Under the pieces are notes generated by a model, which saw only the letters and a program-made list of their open reading frames with translations, ran no database searches and was not told the origin of the DNA. Both the position numbers and the translations under genes were made by a program. From Entonaema liquescens (lineage: Eukaryota > Ascomycota > Sordariomycetes > Xylariales > Xylariaceae), in NCBI GenBank assembly GCA_902805475.1, contig CADCSX010000007.1, positions 558,001-622,000 on the forward strand: a DNA stretch of 64,000 bases, in the 5' to 3' direction. Below are positions 1-10,106 of the stretch, piece by piece. How positions within the stretch are numbered: the stretch's first letter is position 1; every line of letters starts with the position of its first letter.

Positions 1-1098
1 TGGGGTTTAATGCTGCTTGACGAGGTTCACGTCGTACCCGCCAATATCTTCCGGAAGGTCTCGCATTCTATCAAGAGCCACGCAAAGCTAGGATTAACTG
101 CTACGCTACTCAGAGAGGACGATAAAATTTCGGATTTGAATTTCCTTATCGGACCAAAGCTATACGAGGCAAATTGGATGGAGCTATCAGAACAAGGCCA
201 CATAGCGAAGGTCCAATGTGCTGAGGTGTGGTGTCCGATGACAGCAGAATTCTTCGACGAGTTCAATAGACAGAAGAAAAACCGAAGTCTCCAACAGAAC
301 CTATACGTTATGAACCCGCGGAAAATCCAGGCTTGCCAGTTCCTCATTGATTACCACGAGAGGCGAGGTGACAAAATCATTGTCTTTTCGGATAATGTTT
401 ATGCCCTCAAGCAGATCGCCTTGGCCCTTAATAAAGCTTACATTTGTGGATCTACCACAAATGGTGAGCGAACAATGGTATTGGAAAATTTCATGCATAA
501 CCCCCTCGTCAAAACTATCTTCCTTTCTAAGATTGGTGATACATCTCTCGACCTCCCGGAGGCTACATGTTTGATACAGATATCCTCGCATTACGGTTCG
601 CGTCGTCAGGAAGCACAACGATTAGGCCGTATCCTCCGAGCAAAGCGGAGATCGGACGAGGGATTTAATGCCTTTTTTTACTCACTAGTCTCAAGGGACA
701 CGCCTGAAATGTATTACTCGACCAAGAGACAGGCTTTCCTCGTAGACCAAGGATATTCTTTCAAGGTCATTACGTCTCTTACCGGAATGGAGAAGATGGA
801 AGGGCTTGTGTTCAATACGCCCAAGGACCGTCGTGAGCTTCTCGCGAATATTGTGACCGACACGGAGAAGCCAGATGATAAGGATAGGGATGACCCCACA
901 GATGACGTGTTTAATATGGTGTCGAAGAGAATTAGACGTACGGCGGGCGGGCTCGACGACCTTAGCGGTGGAAAGGACATGGCCTATATCGAGCAAAGGA
1001 AGAGTGCGAATAAGGGGCTCAAGAAGAAGCCAGCTCAGAGCAACGCCTTCTTCAAGAAGATTGCGAGGGAGAAGGAGAGGCTCAAGAATCAGCGATAA
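1..1098 (+). CDS. SSL2: TFIIH/NER DNA helicase Ssl2 (XPB), C-terminal part
   Basis: This is the 3' end of the XPB/Ssl2/Rad25 3'-5' DNA helicase, the ATPase of TFIIH that opens promoters and acts in nucleotide excision repair in the nucleus. The frame is open from base 1 (W-G-L-M-L-L-D), so the N-terminus lies outside the window; about 365 residues are present and end at the TAA at 1096-1098. Visible helicase motifs, in order, are the DEVH box (motif II, LLDEVH), motif III (GLTATLL), the helicase-C region and motif VI (QEAQRLGRILRAK). The basic tail (KGLKKKPAQSNAFFKK) matches the family. No intron is seen in this part. The identification is firm. Confidence 0.97.
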   Translation, partial: WGLMLLDEVHVVPANIFRKVSHSIKSHAKLGLTATLLREDDKISDLNFLIGPKLYEANWMELSEQGHIAKVQCAEVWCPMTAEFFDEFNRQKKNRSLQQNLYVMNPRKIQACQFLIDYHERRGDKIIVFSDNVYALKQIALALNKAYICGSTTNGERTMVLENFMHNPLVKTIFLSKIGDTSLDLPEATCLIQISSHYGSRRQEAQRLGRILRAKRRSDEGFNAFFYSLVSRDTPEMYYSTKRQAFLVDQGYSFKVITSLTGMEKMEGLVFNTPKDRRELLANIVTDTEKPDDKDRDDPTDDVFNMVSKRIRRTAGGLDDLSGGKDMAYIEQRKSANKGLKKKPAQSNAFFKKIAREKERLKNQR

Positions 1099-2164
1099 GG
1101 CTATACTGTGTACACTACGCGGGCGCGGGAAAGGAGTGGCGTCGATGAATTTTCGAGGCTACGTGGGACATGAATATACCCCGAATGGAAGAATGGAGTT
1201 TTTCACCGCTGGTTGATAGGTAGTACTCATGCTACAGGCGTATTGCTATAGACGATACGGTTCAATACGGAGGTACCTTTACTCGGGTGTGGCTTAGTGA
1301 TCCCAGCGCAATGGACAGATGCATCCATCCCACGATCATGGGCTGCAGTGCTACGTATCAAATGCAACCTCGCTCACGCATATTGCGTGGCGCCGGGAGT
1401 TATTTAAAATTTGCTCAAAACACTGCACGACATGGGCTGACTTTCACGGGATCCGATTGGGGTCGCATTTCGCTGAGGGATAAGGGAGGCTTATCTCAAG
1501 TTACATTTTACATTTTACAGTATTGTCCTTGTACGTAGTAATATCAGCGGTGTCGGTGTGCGGGTTAACATAGGTATTTATTAACTTCGTCCGTTCTGCC
1601 CTCCTAAGTAGGTATGATTTTACAATGCCATCTACAGTTTAATTCGGGATGTAAATGTTTCGATACATGTGTAAATATTTAAATGGGTTAATACCTACTG
1701 TATCCATACACGTCCAAGTATATACGCGCTTAGACATCGTACCATATGTACTATGTATATACTATGTATAGGCGATTGTGACATCATCACCTAAGCACCG
1801 TACCTTCATACAAAGTTGCCAAGTACGCAGTCACATGTTGAACTATGGCTGTCGGCCAATTATAACCCCCCCTGTTCTATATGCTTTGATACGTTGCTCG
1901 TAATCTGTAAAGCCTTCCGGCTCTTTTCGAACATCTCCAAATTCCGCAGATGGAGATCATATTAGTACTCCAGGATCCACGTATGAGCTTCTACAGTGAC
2001 AGAGTGATGAATAGAAGGGATAGAGGTCTAGAACCTTCGGGAACTTAGTCTGCAAGTAATTGGAGACTGAGTTGATTGAGATGATTCAGATGCCGGGTGC
2101 TGACATAGCGACGACATAGTAGCAACACAGTACTTACAGAGCTTGCAGCGAGCTGACTCTAGCC

Positions 2165-2182
2165 TTTTTTTTTTTTTTTTTT
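2165..2182. repeat. Poly(T) tract, 18 nt
   Basis: An uninterrupted run of 18 T lies in the ssl2-TRK intergenic region. Similar tracts occur upstream of PAF1 (19739-19757) and between uL2 and the RRM gene (59550-59566). Poly(dA:dT) tracts in fungal promoters can exclude nucleosomes, but no function is shown here. Confidence 0.9.
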
Positions 2183-2923
2183 GTACCACTGCCGGCGGCC
2201 CCAACCTTACTCTTACCCCGGCTCTCCTGCATATTAATCTTTACGCTAGAAGGCTTTCCGTTAGCCGGTCAAACGATGTTCTAATCCCTGCTAACCCGAA
2301 AAGAGTAGAAGATGGTTTGTGCTTGATTCAAAACACGCGGTTGGTCCATTATGGGGGAGGCATCTATGGGTTGGCCGACATCCACGTCAAGATAAATTCG
2401 TATATACATGCACATTGGACAGCCAGACAGTACAAATATGCATGTTAATGTGCATCATTCATCTCGGACCTTCGAAAACTAGGGTCTCCCATCCTCTTTT
2501 GTCTGTTTAGGGATGAGAAAAGCAATCTCTTAGTAGAAAAAATTTGAAGCCTGTCTGTTGTCTGTCTTGGCACTTCTTCCTTCACCCCTAAAATTGTGAA
2601 TTGTCAGCCAATGTCAGCCCCTTCCACTGACAATTATATTCCCAGCTAAGACGTGAGAAAAAAAAGTAAAGTACACGGGAAGTGACACTACTAATGCAGA
2701 AGTCAGGCTGAGTGCCAAGAAGCGTTATCAAGATTTGGCGTTCTCGACTAAGATCCACTTAGTTACATAAGAAGTACCTAAACAATTCGAGTCGTGCATT
2801 CAGCGGAAGGCATCGCCTCATTTATTTTCCTCCGTCATTGCCTTTCAGTCCCTAGACTTTCGATATACCTACCCAAGGTCCAAATTGGAGGTGGGTAAGA
2901 TTTCTTTGATTCTCCGCCGTTTC

Positions 2924-2989
2924 CAACTACAACAAACTACAGCAAATTACAAACTACAGACTACAGACTACAGACTACAAACTACAAAA
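2924..2989. repeat. Imperfect ACTACA-type tandem repeat
   Basis: About eight imperfect units of the form ACTACAR/AACTACA follow each other upstream of the TRK gene, including three near-perfect copies of the 7-mer GACTACA at about 2957-2978. The block is in non-coding DNA and probably belongs to the promoter or leader. Confidence 0.75.
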
Positions 2990-3642
2990 CATCATCCAAA
3001 TAAGACAAGACCTTGTCTAGCACGACTTTCTCAATATCCCTTCGCGCAATATCATCAATTGATTGAGACTATGACAGGTGATTTGAAGCATGTAAGTCGA
3101 AAGTTTCTCTTCCAAGTTATTTACACAAATTCGGTGCTATTTCCTCTAGTTGCGTTTCTACCCTTGCATCATGTACGTCAGTCCACTGCCGAATCTCTTA
3201 TTTATTTGTTCTCTTTCTGTTGCTGTCTCAGCCTCCTTTGTGTAGAAGTTTGTACGATGTTCTTACACGTTACTTACTACCTACCTATCTACTTCCCAAG
3301 ACTTTCGTACTTTGCCTTCTACTTCAATGTTCCCTACTCCCTCTCTTTAACATCTCATCTCGCCTTCCACGAAGCTATATTAACCCGATGGACTTCGTTC
3401 TCGACCGAGCAATGCCTGACCCACATAATTCATCAACGCCTTCCGCATACGCATATTATGTTAGTTAACCTTGTTATATAGAATAGGAACGAGCAATAAC
3501 CATTATGTTTGGCGTCCATAATCTCATCAACGACCTCACAGGCCAGGTCTCCTACTTGGCGGCTTTCTAACATCGGCTTTCCCCGTTGCTACAAGCATCG
3601 AAGAACATATCTCACTCTTAGGTGGATATTGCTCTAGCCATC

Positions 3643-6427
3643 ATGGGGAGAGCTCGCGAGCGTTTCTTGGATTTTGTCCAGGCCCTTCGCCCGTCCTTCT
3701 TGTCTAAAAATCCACATTTCAATTTCATCACAGTCCATTGTAAGTTCTATTCGTCTGATGATACAGTACGGTTATGAACTAATCTTCTCTAGATTTCTGG
3801 ATCATTGGATTGACCATTATCGGATCCGTCTTGATTTATGCATCCGCTAAGGGTCAGCTCGCATACATTGACGCACTCTTCTTTGCCAGTGGTGCGAACA
3901 CTCAAGCTGGCCTGAATACGCTTGATGCCAATTTGCTCAACACTTTCCAGCAGTTGGTGATATACTTCCTCTCTATGATGTCTAACCCAATTAGCATCCA
4001 TTCTTCTGTTGTTTTCCTCCGTCTCTATTGGTTTGAGAAAAGATTCCAGCATATTGCGACGGAGGCTAGATCACGGCGAGTTTCTGTTGCTAAATCACGA
4101 TCTAAGGCAAAAGCAACTCCTGTAGACCTAGAGAAGGGTGTCAATGGCCGCAACATCACTGTGATGCACAATACCGCGAAGGCGTCTCGAATGACGAACG
4201 ATGGCATCTTACTCGATAACTATACCATCGAAGGGGCCATGAATCATGAGCCATTCACAAATGGGTTTCATAACAAGGACGAGTCCGATCCTAAAGATAT
4301 GGATCAATCATTTCAGCGACTTCCAACGCCTCAGATTAAATTTTCAGACCAAGTCAAGAGAAGCGACGCTATTGATTCAGACGATGAAGACACCCCGCTA
4401 CCTTCTAAGCGGACAGATGCGGAACATATCGCCATCCTAGAGAGACAGCGCAAAATTGACAAGAGTGCGCTTAGAATTCCCGGACCGCGTGATGCCGATA
4501 GAGGTGCGCTACCGGAGGAGGTGGACGAAGAGGGGCCGGAAGGCCCCGGTCTTTCGAGTCGTAGGCGAAGAGAGTCAAGTGTCGAAGGACCCCGCCGGCC
4601 TACGTCACCCTTGCACCATGCAAGCCGTCCGGATCGCCAGCCAACAATCACCATCGAAGAGCCCATAAAGCCGCATAGAGAGGAGCATGATTTTCCGGAA
4701 GAGATAGCGGAGGATGTTGAGGCGGCTGCTCACACGTTTGATGCTTTAAAACCTCGGATGCCTAGGAAAGAAGGGGAAAAGTTACATCACACTGAGACGA
4801 CAGCTTCGACAGCTCGTATTAACCCTCTGCACCGTATCAAGTCTGTCTTAACTCAGAGTAAGGATGAGGATCCTATGCCCTATCTAAGTTGGCAACCGAC
4901 CCTAGGTAGAAACTCTGCCTTCCTCGGACTCTCCGAAGAGCAGAGAGAGGAGCTGGGTGGTATCGAATACCGATCCTTAAAAACCCTTGCCCTTGTTCTC
5001 ACTATCTACTTCTTTGGGTACACCATCTTCGGCATCATTACTCTAGTGCCGTGGATAGTTCACAACAATGATTACTATGGCAAGATCATTGACGCTGCCG
5101 GCCAGAACAGAGTATGGTGGGGTTTCTTCACGGCAAACTCTGCGTTCATGGATCTTGGCTTGACGCTTACCCCCGACAGCATGAACTCATTCAACACGGC
5201 CATCTTTCCGCTGCTCGTTATGTCATTCTTGATTATACTCGGAAATACTGGGTTCCCGATCATGCTTCGCTTTATGATTTGGCTGTTTTCTCTCATCGCA
5301 CCCCGTGGATCTGGTCTCTGGGAAGAGCTGAGGTTTCTCTTAGACCATCCGCGACGATGTTTTACGCTTCTGTTTCCGTCGAATGCTACTTGGTGGCTCT
5401 TCTTTATCCTGGTCGCTCTTAACGGGATAGACTTGATTCTGTTTATCATCCTTGATGTAAGTATCTAATAGCGAATTTCTACTGCTACCCGTTACTAATG
5501 TTTGATTAGCTCCATGGCGAAGCAGTCACCAACTTGCCGTTAAATATCCGCTTCCTCGATGGATGGTTCCAAGCAACGGCTACTAGAACTGCGGGGTTCT
5601 CCTGCGTGAATCTGTCTGCTCTTCACCCAGCTGTTCAAACATCATACCTCATCATGATGTATATTTCCGTCTTCCCCGTTGCTATTTCGATTCGTAGGAC
5701 GAACGTTTACGAGGAGAAGTCTCTCGGAGTTTATAGTACGGGTTATGATGACGACGATGCTGGACAGAGCAATATATCATACGTGGGAACCCATTTACGT
5801 CGCCAACTTTCTTTCGACTTGTGGTACATATTCGTCGGATATTTTATTCTCACCATTTCCGAGGGCCCGCGGCTGATGGCTGGCGATTTCTCCATGTTTG
5901 CCGTCCTCTTCGAAGTTGTAAGCGCCTACGGCACGGTCGGGCTCAGCTTGGGATACACGGGTGTCAACGCCTCGTTATGTTCTCAGTTTACCGTCATTGG
6001 TAAATTGGTCATTATCGCCATGCAAGTTCGTGGCCGCCATCGTGGATTACCCTACGGACTTGACCGTGCCGTTCTCTTACCTAGTGAGCACCTCAACCGT
6101 AAGGAGGCCGAGGAAGCTGAGGTAAGGCTGCAACGCCGCCATTCGGCAATGTCTATTGGACAGCACTCCCATCGACCCGCGAGTCTCAAGCGGGGTCGTA
6201 GTCGCAGTGTAGAGAGGAGACACCTTCTCACGGGTCTCTTACACCCCGGACCGACATACCCGTCCCACCATTCAGTGGGAAAATCGGATAGCTCGGTTGG
6301 ATTTGGTACTATGGAGGCATTAAAGAAACATATCACGGATCCAGGAAAGGGCGAAAACGGCGATATGCACGAGCCGATTCCCAGACGTAGAAAGAGAGCC
6401 GACACGCAGCCGACCTTTGACCATTAG
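3643..6427 (+). CDS. TRK1: TRK-family high-affinity potassium transporter
   Basis: Plasma-membrane K+ uptake protein of the TRK/HKT family. Exons are 3643-3739, 3793-5456 and 5510-6427, joined through GTAAGT donors and YAG acceptors, giving 892 residues. The N-terminus (MGRARERFLDF) leads into the first hydrophobic segment (HYFWIIGLTIIGSVLIY) and a P-loop with the selectivity glycine (SGANTQAGLNT). A long hydrophilic, charged cytosolic loop of roughly 300 residues follows, typical of fungal Trk1. Three further membrane/P-loop repeats come next (FTANSAFMDLGLTLTPDS; TATRTAGFSCVNLS; SAYGTVGLSLGYTGVN). The end of the core carries the KLVIIAMQVRGRHRGLPY motif, and the tail is Arg/Ser-rich. The frame is intact and the start is the first in-frame ATG of exon 1. 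Length and order match the family. Confidence 0.95.
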
Positions 6428-7295
6428 GGAAGGAAAGGTACAGCAAGATGGGAAAAGTCCCCGTTTCCAAAAACTTCCGTGGGCGATGAACTAGTACGGG
6501 CATCTTCACAGCCAATACCAGGCCGCGATGGTGATTCTGAGCAAATCAGGGCTTCGCCACTATTTCGCAACCCTTGGTAGCAGCGAGGTACGACAATACA
6601 GTGGTACCTTGGAAGTACGGGATGATTTGCATACACGCGTTATTCTCTTAATATGGGTCGTATGCATAAACGATGGGGGAAATAGACTAGATGTACGATT
6701 TGCACAGACGACATTAGAGACGGAGGCTCAGGCCGAGAATAGAGATGTTATTAAATACTAGATGGAGGCACTATTGATTTTTTTTTCGGTTGGCATTTGT
6801 CTCAGACACGGCGTTTGGATGACATGAACTCTCAAGAAGGTTTAGATGAACTAGGATATCCTATGGAGGAAGCATCTGCTGTCTTGTTTTTTTCTCACCA
6901 CAACACTACGATAAAGAATTGGGATTCCCGTATTTTACTTTAGCCGAAACACATACCTAGTATAGAGATCAGGATTTATAAGATGATTCCTCTGATAAAT
7001 AACAAATAATTATAAGGTGTAGAATAATGCTATTCACCATATACCCAATTTAACGTATACTGACTGCATCATTGACTTTAAATAGTGGCCAGTATATAGT
7101 TTATGTTACACGTCTACAAAATACGCATTTTTATACACGTGAATCCCCTTACAACTATCAGGGCTTCAACACTATTCCCTGCTCCCCGCCTTTCGAGATC
7201 GAGGCTAAGTGAGAAAAGGCAAGTTGCTCCATTCCCCGTTGCTTCCACCCTCCACCGCAGCTATACTCGCCACGGCTTCTGCACTCCTAACCATC
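6428..7295. other. Convergent intergenic region, no gene seen
   Basis: The TRK gene and bL19m converge here. The stretch is AT-rich, has short T and A runs, and contains only short unsupported frames. It presumably holds both 3' UTRs and polyadenylation sites. Confidence 0.6.
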
Positions 7296-8155
7296 CTACC
7301 GCTTCCTCGCGCCCGCACCCGCGCTAGCGCTCTTGCCCCCCTTCCCGCGGCCCTTGGTCGTAAACACGTTCCTCGTGCGCCTCCAGGCCTCGACGAGGTG
7401 ATCGACGTTGCCCATATCGTGCTTGGGCTTGCGCATGTACGTCAGCCTGGCGCGGCGGGCGCGCTTGGGGCGTCGCCAGACGATCTCGATGCCGGCGATG
7501 TTGGGCGAGAAGACCTTGAACCACAGCTCGACGGGGACCTTGGACACGTGGTTGCGCAGCAGGATGGCGGTGTCCACGCCTGCGCGCCGGATCGACAGGC
7601 ACACGCCGGCGAAGGGCTCCCCGCCCCCGCGCCGCGTCGTCACCTGCAGCACGTCCCCCGGCTTCGCGGCGTCCGGGTTCGCCTTGGAGAAGAGCGCGCG
7701 CCGCGCGCCCGTCTTGTCCAGGCGCTGGACTTGCTGCGCGTGGTACGTGTCGAGGGGCGCCGGGTGGGATTTCCGCGCCGAGGGCACGCGCGGGTACACG
7801 GCGAAGGCGGTGCGGATGGGTTTGGTGGGGTCTTTGGTTTTGCGGACGTCTGGGGTTGGTTTGGTTAGTTTAATTGTTTGATATGCTTGGGGAGAATTGG
7901 TGAGAAAGAGGAGAGCTAGGTTAGTGAGAACTAGAAAAAATTTTTTTTTTTGAATAACGACATACAGAACGTGGGCTTCACGGCGGCCGAAGAAGGAGGA
8001 GGTGGTGGTGGTGGCGTGGAAGCAGAGGCCGTGGGAGTCGCTTCGGTAGCCATTGCGCGGAAGAGCTGCGGCATCGGCTGTTGGCGCTGCTGGCGGGTGC
8101 GCCGCAGGACAGCTTTCCAGCTGCTTAGCGGCCGCCGCGCAGATTGGGTGATCAT
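7296..8155 (-). CDS. IMG1: Mitochondrial large-subunit ribosomal protein bL19m
   Basis: Component of the mitochondrial large ribosomal subunit, the L19 (bL19) family that includes yeast Img1. Exons on the minus strand are 8155-7966 and 7849-7296, joined across a 116-nt intron (donor GTATGT, acceptor CCCCAG), giving 247 residues. The start MITQSARRPLSSWK is Arg-rich, lacks acidic residues and fits a mitochondrial presequence; a proline run follows. The L19 core is clear: KPGDVLQVTTRR, FAGVCLSIRRAGVDTAILLR, VELWFKVFSPNIAGIEIVWR and RARLTYMRKPKHD. The tail is basic (KGRGKGGKSASAGAGARKR). A downstream ATG (MPQLFRAMATEA) is possible but would lose part of the presequence. The coding region is much more GC-rich than its flanks, as in the neighbouring gene. 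The symbol is by orthology to yeast. Confidence 0.9.
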
Positions 8156-8508
8156 TGTGTTCGTATCTCTCTCTATCTTCCGCCTCCTTCAACGAGGATT
8201 AAAAACGGCTCTTCGTCGAAATCTTGAATGCAAGACGCAACTTCAAAAGTTGTGGATCCGACGGGTGCTTATCGATAAGCAAGGGAGGAAGGTTGTTGCG
8301 TTGCGTAGGTACTTTCGGCCGGGGTCTTGGCATGCGGCAGCTGCCGGCGGCCGGCGTTGAAATTTTAGATAAGGATAAGTGAAATTTAGCTGGGACCCCG
8401 AAGCTCAACCGCGGGGCATTTCGTCGATTTTTATTATGCGGAACGAACAGTTATAATAAATAATTAAGAAGTGAAATTGAAAGCGGTATAACGGTTGATA
8501 TTGAAGAT
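8156..8508. promoter_or_regulatory. Divergent promoter of bL19m and a mitochondrial-type protein gene
   Basis: These 353 nt separate the ATGs of two head-to-head genes, both with mitochondrial-type N-termini. The layout suggests a shared bidirectional promoter. Transcription start sites and factor sites were not resolved. Confidence 0.6.
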
Positions 8509-9812
8509 ATGTCGAGAAATTCGGCATTGAGCGCTTTGTGCGCAAGCAATGCCGCTTGGGAGTCTGCTACGAGGAGGATAGCCGGATCTTCACAGCGGAC
8601 GTTCTCATCTTCTGCGCGACGAAATGGTATATATATATACCCTCTATACCCTCTATACCCTCTATACCCTCTATACCCCAATGTAATGCACAAGCACTAG
8701 ATACGCTGACACATACCAGCGGGTATTGCACAATTCACAAAAACATCCTCCCCGGAGCTCGACCAGCTTCTCGACACGATCCGGCACAAGATCATCCTAC
8801 CAGCGTATCTGCCGACGCACCAGCGCAAGAAGATCATCTCACCCAAGTACGAGAAGAAACTACAATCGGACCCCATCATCATCGAGATCGACGGCGAGGT
8901 CTTCAAGTTCCGGTACCAGAACCCCTTCAAGGACATCCCGCAGACGCGGCGCTCCGTCTTCGACGCCGTCACCCGCTTCGAAGAACCCGAGGACTTCGCC
9001 AACCTGCGGCCGCTGATCGAGGGCGTCGCGTACGCCCGCCGCCACTTCGACGCCAGCTTTTATTGTAAGCTCCTGCGCGTGCTCGGCACCAAGGGCCGCA
9101 TCTTCGACGTCATCGAGCTGGCGCGCGGCGTCGCCCGCACGGGCTTCCACCTCGATTCTAGCGAGAAGGCCAACGAGGTCATGCACTTCGTCCAGCTCAA
9201 GGCCGTCGACGCCGACTGGGACCCGGCGGAGACGGCGCGGGCCCTAAGGTGGGCCGAGATGGTGCTCGAGCTGCTGCAGGAGGAGGAACACCAGCCGAAG
9301 CGCTACAAGAACGAGCCCGCGCTCGAGGGGAACTCCCGCTGCACAGGGACCCCATGGTTCTTCTCGCGCCGCTACATCTCGCAGCCGCTCTGGTGTCGAA
9401 GCAGGGCGCCGAGGTCGACGAGGTTGTGGTCGACAAGTTAGTCAAGTACGCGCGGGACATAGTTCGGCTGTGGCCCGAGGGCAAGAAGCTCTCCGAGGTG
9501 CAGCCGCAGGCGTTATACGAAGAGGAGGATAAGATGGGATACTTAGTCGAGCCCAACAAATTCGTCGTCATAGCCACGCCTCTACTCCGCGGTATCGAAA
9601 TGGCAGTCGAGGCCTTGGAGGCCAACAACCCAGAGCTCGCGGCACAGCTCCGGTCCCGTCGGGACGTCCTATCTACCGAGGTGCAAGAGGCGCGCGCGAA
9701 GGCGGACGCGAAGGCGGACGCGAAGGCGGACGTGAAGGCGGGCGAAACGAGGGGAGAGGCGAGGGGAGAGGCAGTATATAAGAAACTGTACGGTGATGCT
9801 GCTGCTGCGTAA
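8509..9812 (+). CDS. Putative mitochondrial protein of unknown function, frameshifted
   Basis: I do not recognise the family. Exon 1 is 8509-8626 and encodes a Ser/Ala/Arg-rich presequence-like start (MSRNSALSALCASNAAWESA, then RRIAGSSQRTFSSSARR). A 93-nt intron follows (GTATAT donor, CCAG acceptor at 8719). The second exon from 8720 is mostly alpha-helical with regular leucines and contains KKIISPKYEKKLQSD, EVFKFRYQNPFKDIPQTRR and FYCKLLRVLGTKGRIFDVIE, the last resembling a helical-hairpin repeat. At about 9327-9330 the frame breaks. The upstream frame soon loses sense and stops at 9439-9441, while the +2 frame carries a coherent C-terminus (HRDPMVLLAPLHLAAALVSK to TAA 9812). One missing G in a GGGG run explains it. 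The C-terminus has an AKAD repeat. Total about 402 residues if corrected. It is a likely mitochondrial gene-expression factor only by its presequence and helical character. Confidence 0.7.
8640..8677. repeat. Tandem 9-mer (CCTCTATAC) x4 inside an intron
   Basis: Four near-perfect copies of CCTCTATAC follow a (TA)n stretch immediately downstream of the intron donor at 8627. The minisatellite makes up almost half of the 93-nt intron, so copy-number change would alter intron length but not the protein. Confidence 0.85.
9698..9740. repeat. In-frame 12-nt coding repeat (AKAD)
   Basis: Three near-identical 12-mers (GCGAAGGCGGAC) encode AKADAKADAKAD near the C-terminus of the frameshifted mitochondrial-type protein. 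They are followed by two copies of GAGGCGAGGG. Each unit is a multiple of three, so expansion would be frame-neutral. Confidence 0.8.
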
Positions 9813-10106
9813 AAGAGACAGACAAACAAATAAAAAAAGTATGAAGATTTAAAAACGGGACTTGTACGGAAAGTCACGCCGGAATCGGATCAAATGTGTA
9901 TAATACCGTCGCCGCATTTGTACTTGTACATATATACAAACTGATCAATATCAGGAAGCCCCTATTCGATTGAGTGACTCGCTTATATGCATGCATGCAT
10001 CTCTCTAAACGCCGCTTCTCCTGTAGTTTTTCTCCCTTTCACTCTACTCTGTTCCCATGATTCCTTTCTTAATTCGGTATATGTATGTATGTGTGTATAT
10101 AGGTCC

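Larger units (their letters stand above)
1099..3642. other. Intergenic region and probable long 5' leader of the TRK gene
   Basis: No supported gene lies between ssl2 and the TRK transporter. The stretch holds an 18-nt T tract (2165-2182) and a block of imperfect ACTACA/ACTACAG repeats (about 2924-2989). From about 2880 it turns pyrimidine- and AC-rich and carries short ATG-initiated frames (for example from 3504) before the transporter ATG at 3643. That looks like a promoter plus a long leader with upstream ORFs, but no transcript start can be fixed from sequence alone. Confidence 0.5.

Noticed and set aside
2885..3481. 198-codon plus-strand frame in the TRK leader
   Set aside because: No ATG at its start, low-complexity repeat-derived N-terminus (LQTTDYRLQTTK) and no motif; more likely 5' leader or promoter.
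7209..7868. 219-codon plus-strand frame
   Set aside because: Antisense shadow of the GC-rich bL19m gene; composition is Ala/Arg/Gly/Pro-rich without motifs.
9248..9329. Intron to explain the frame change in the mitochondrial-type gene
   Set aside because: The donor would be GTGGGC, no branch-point-like sequence precedes an acceptor, and the removed segment encodes a good amphipathic helix. A single missing G is simpler.
9197..9877. 226-codon minus-strand frame with a hydrophobic start
   Set aside because: Antisense to the second exon of the mitochondrial-type gene, where the plus strand has a spliced, presequence-bearing frame.
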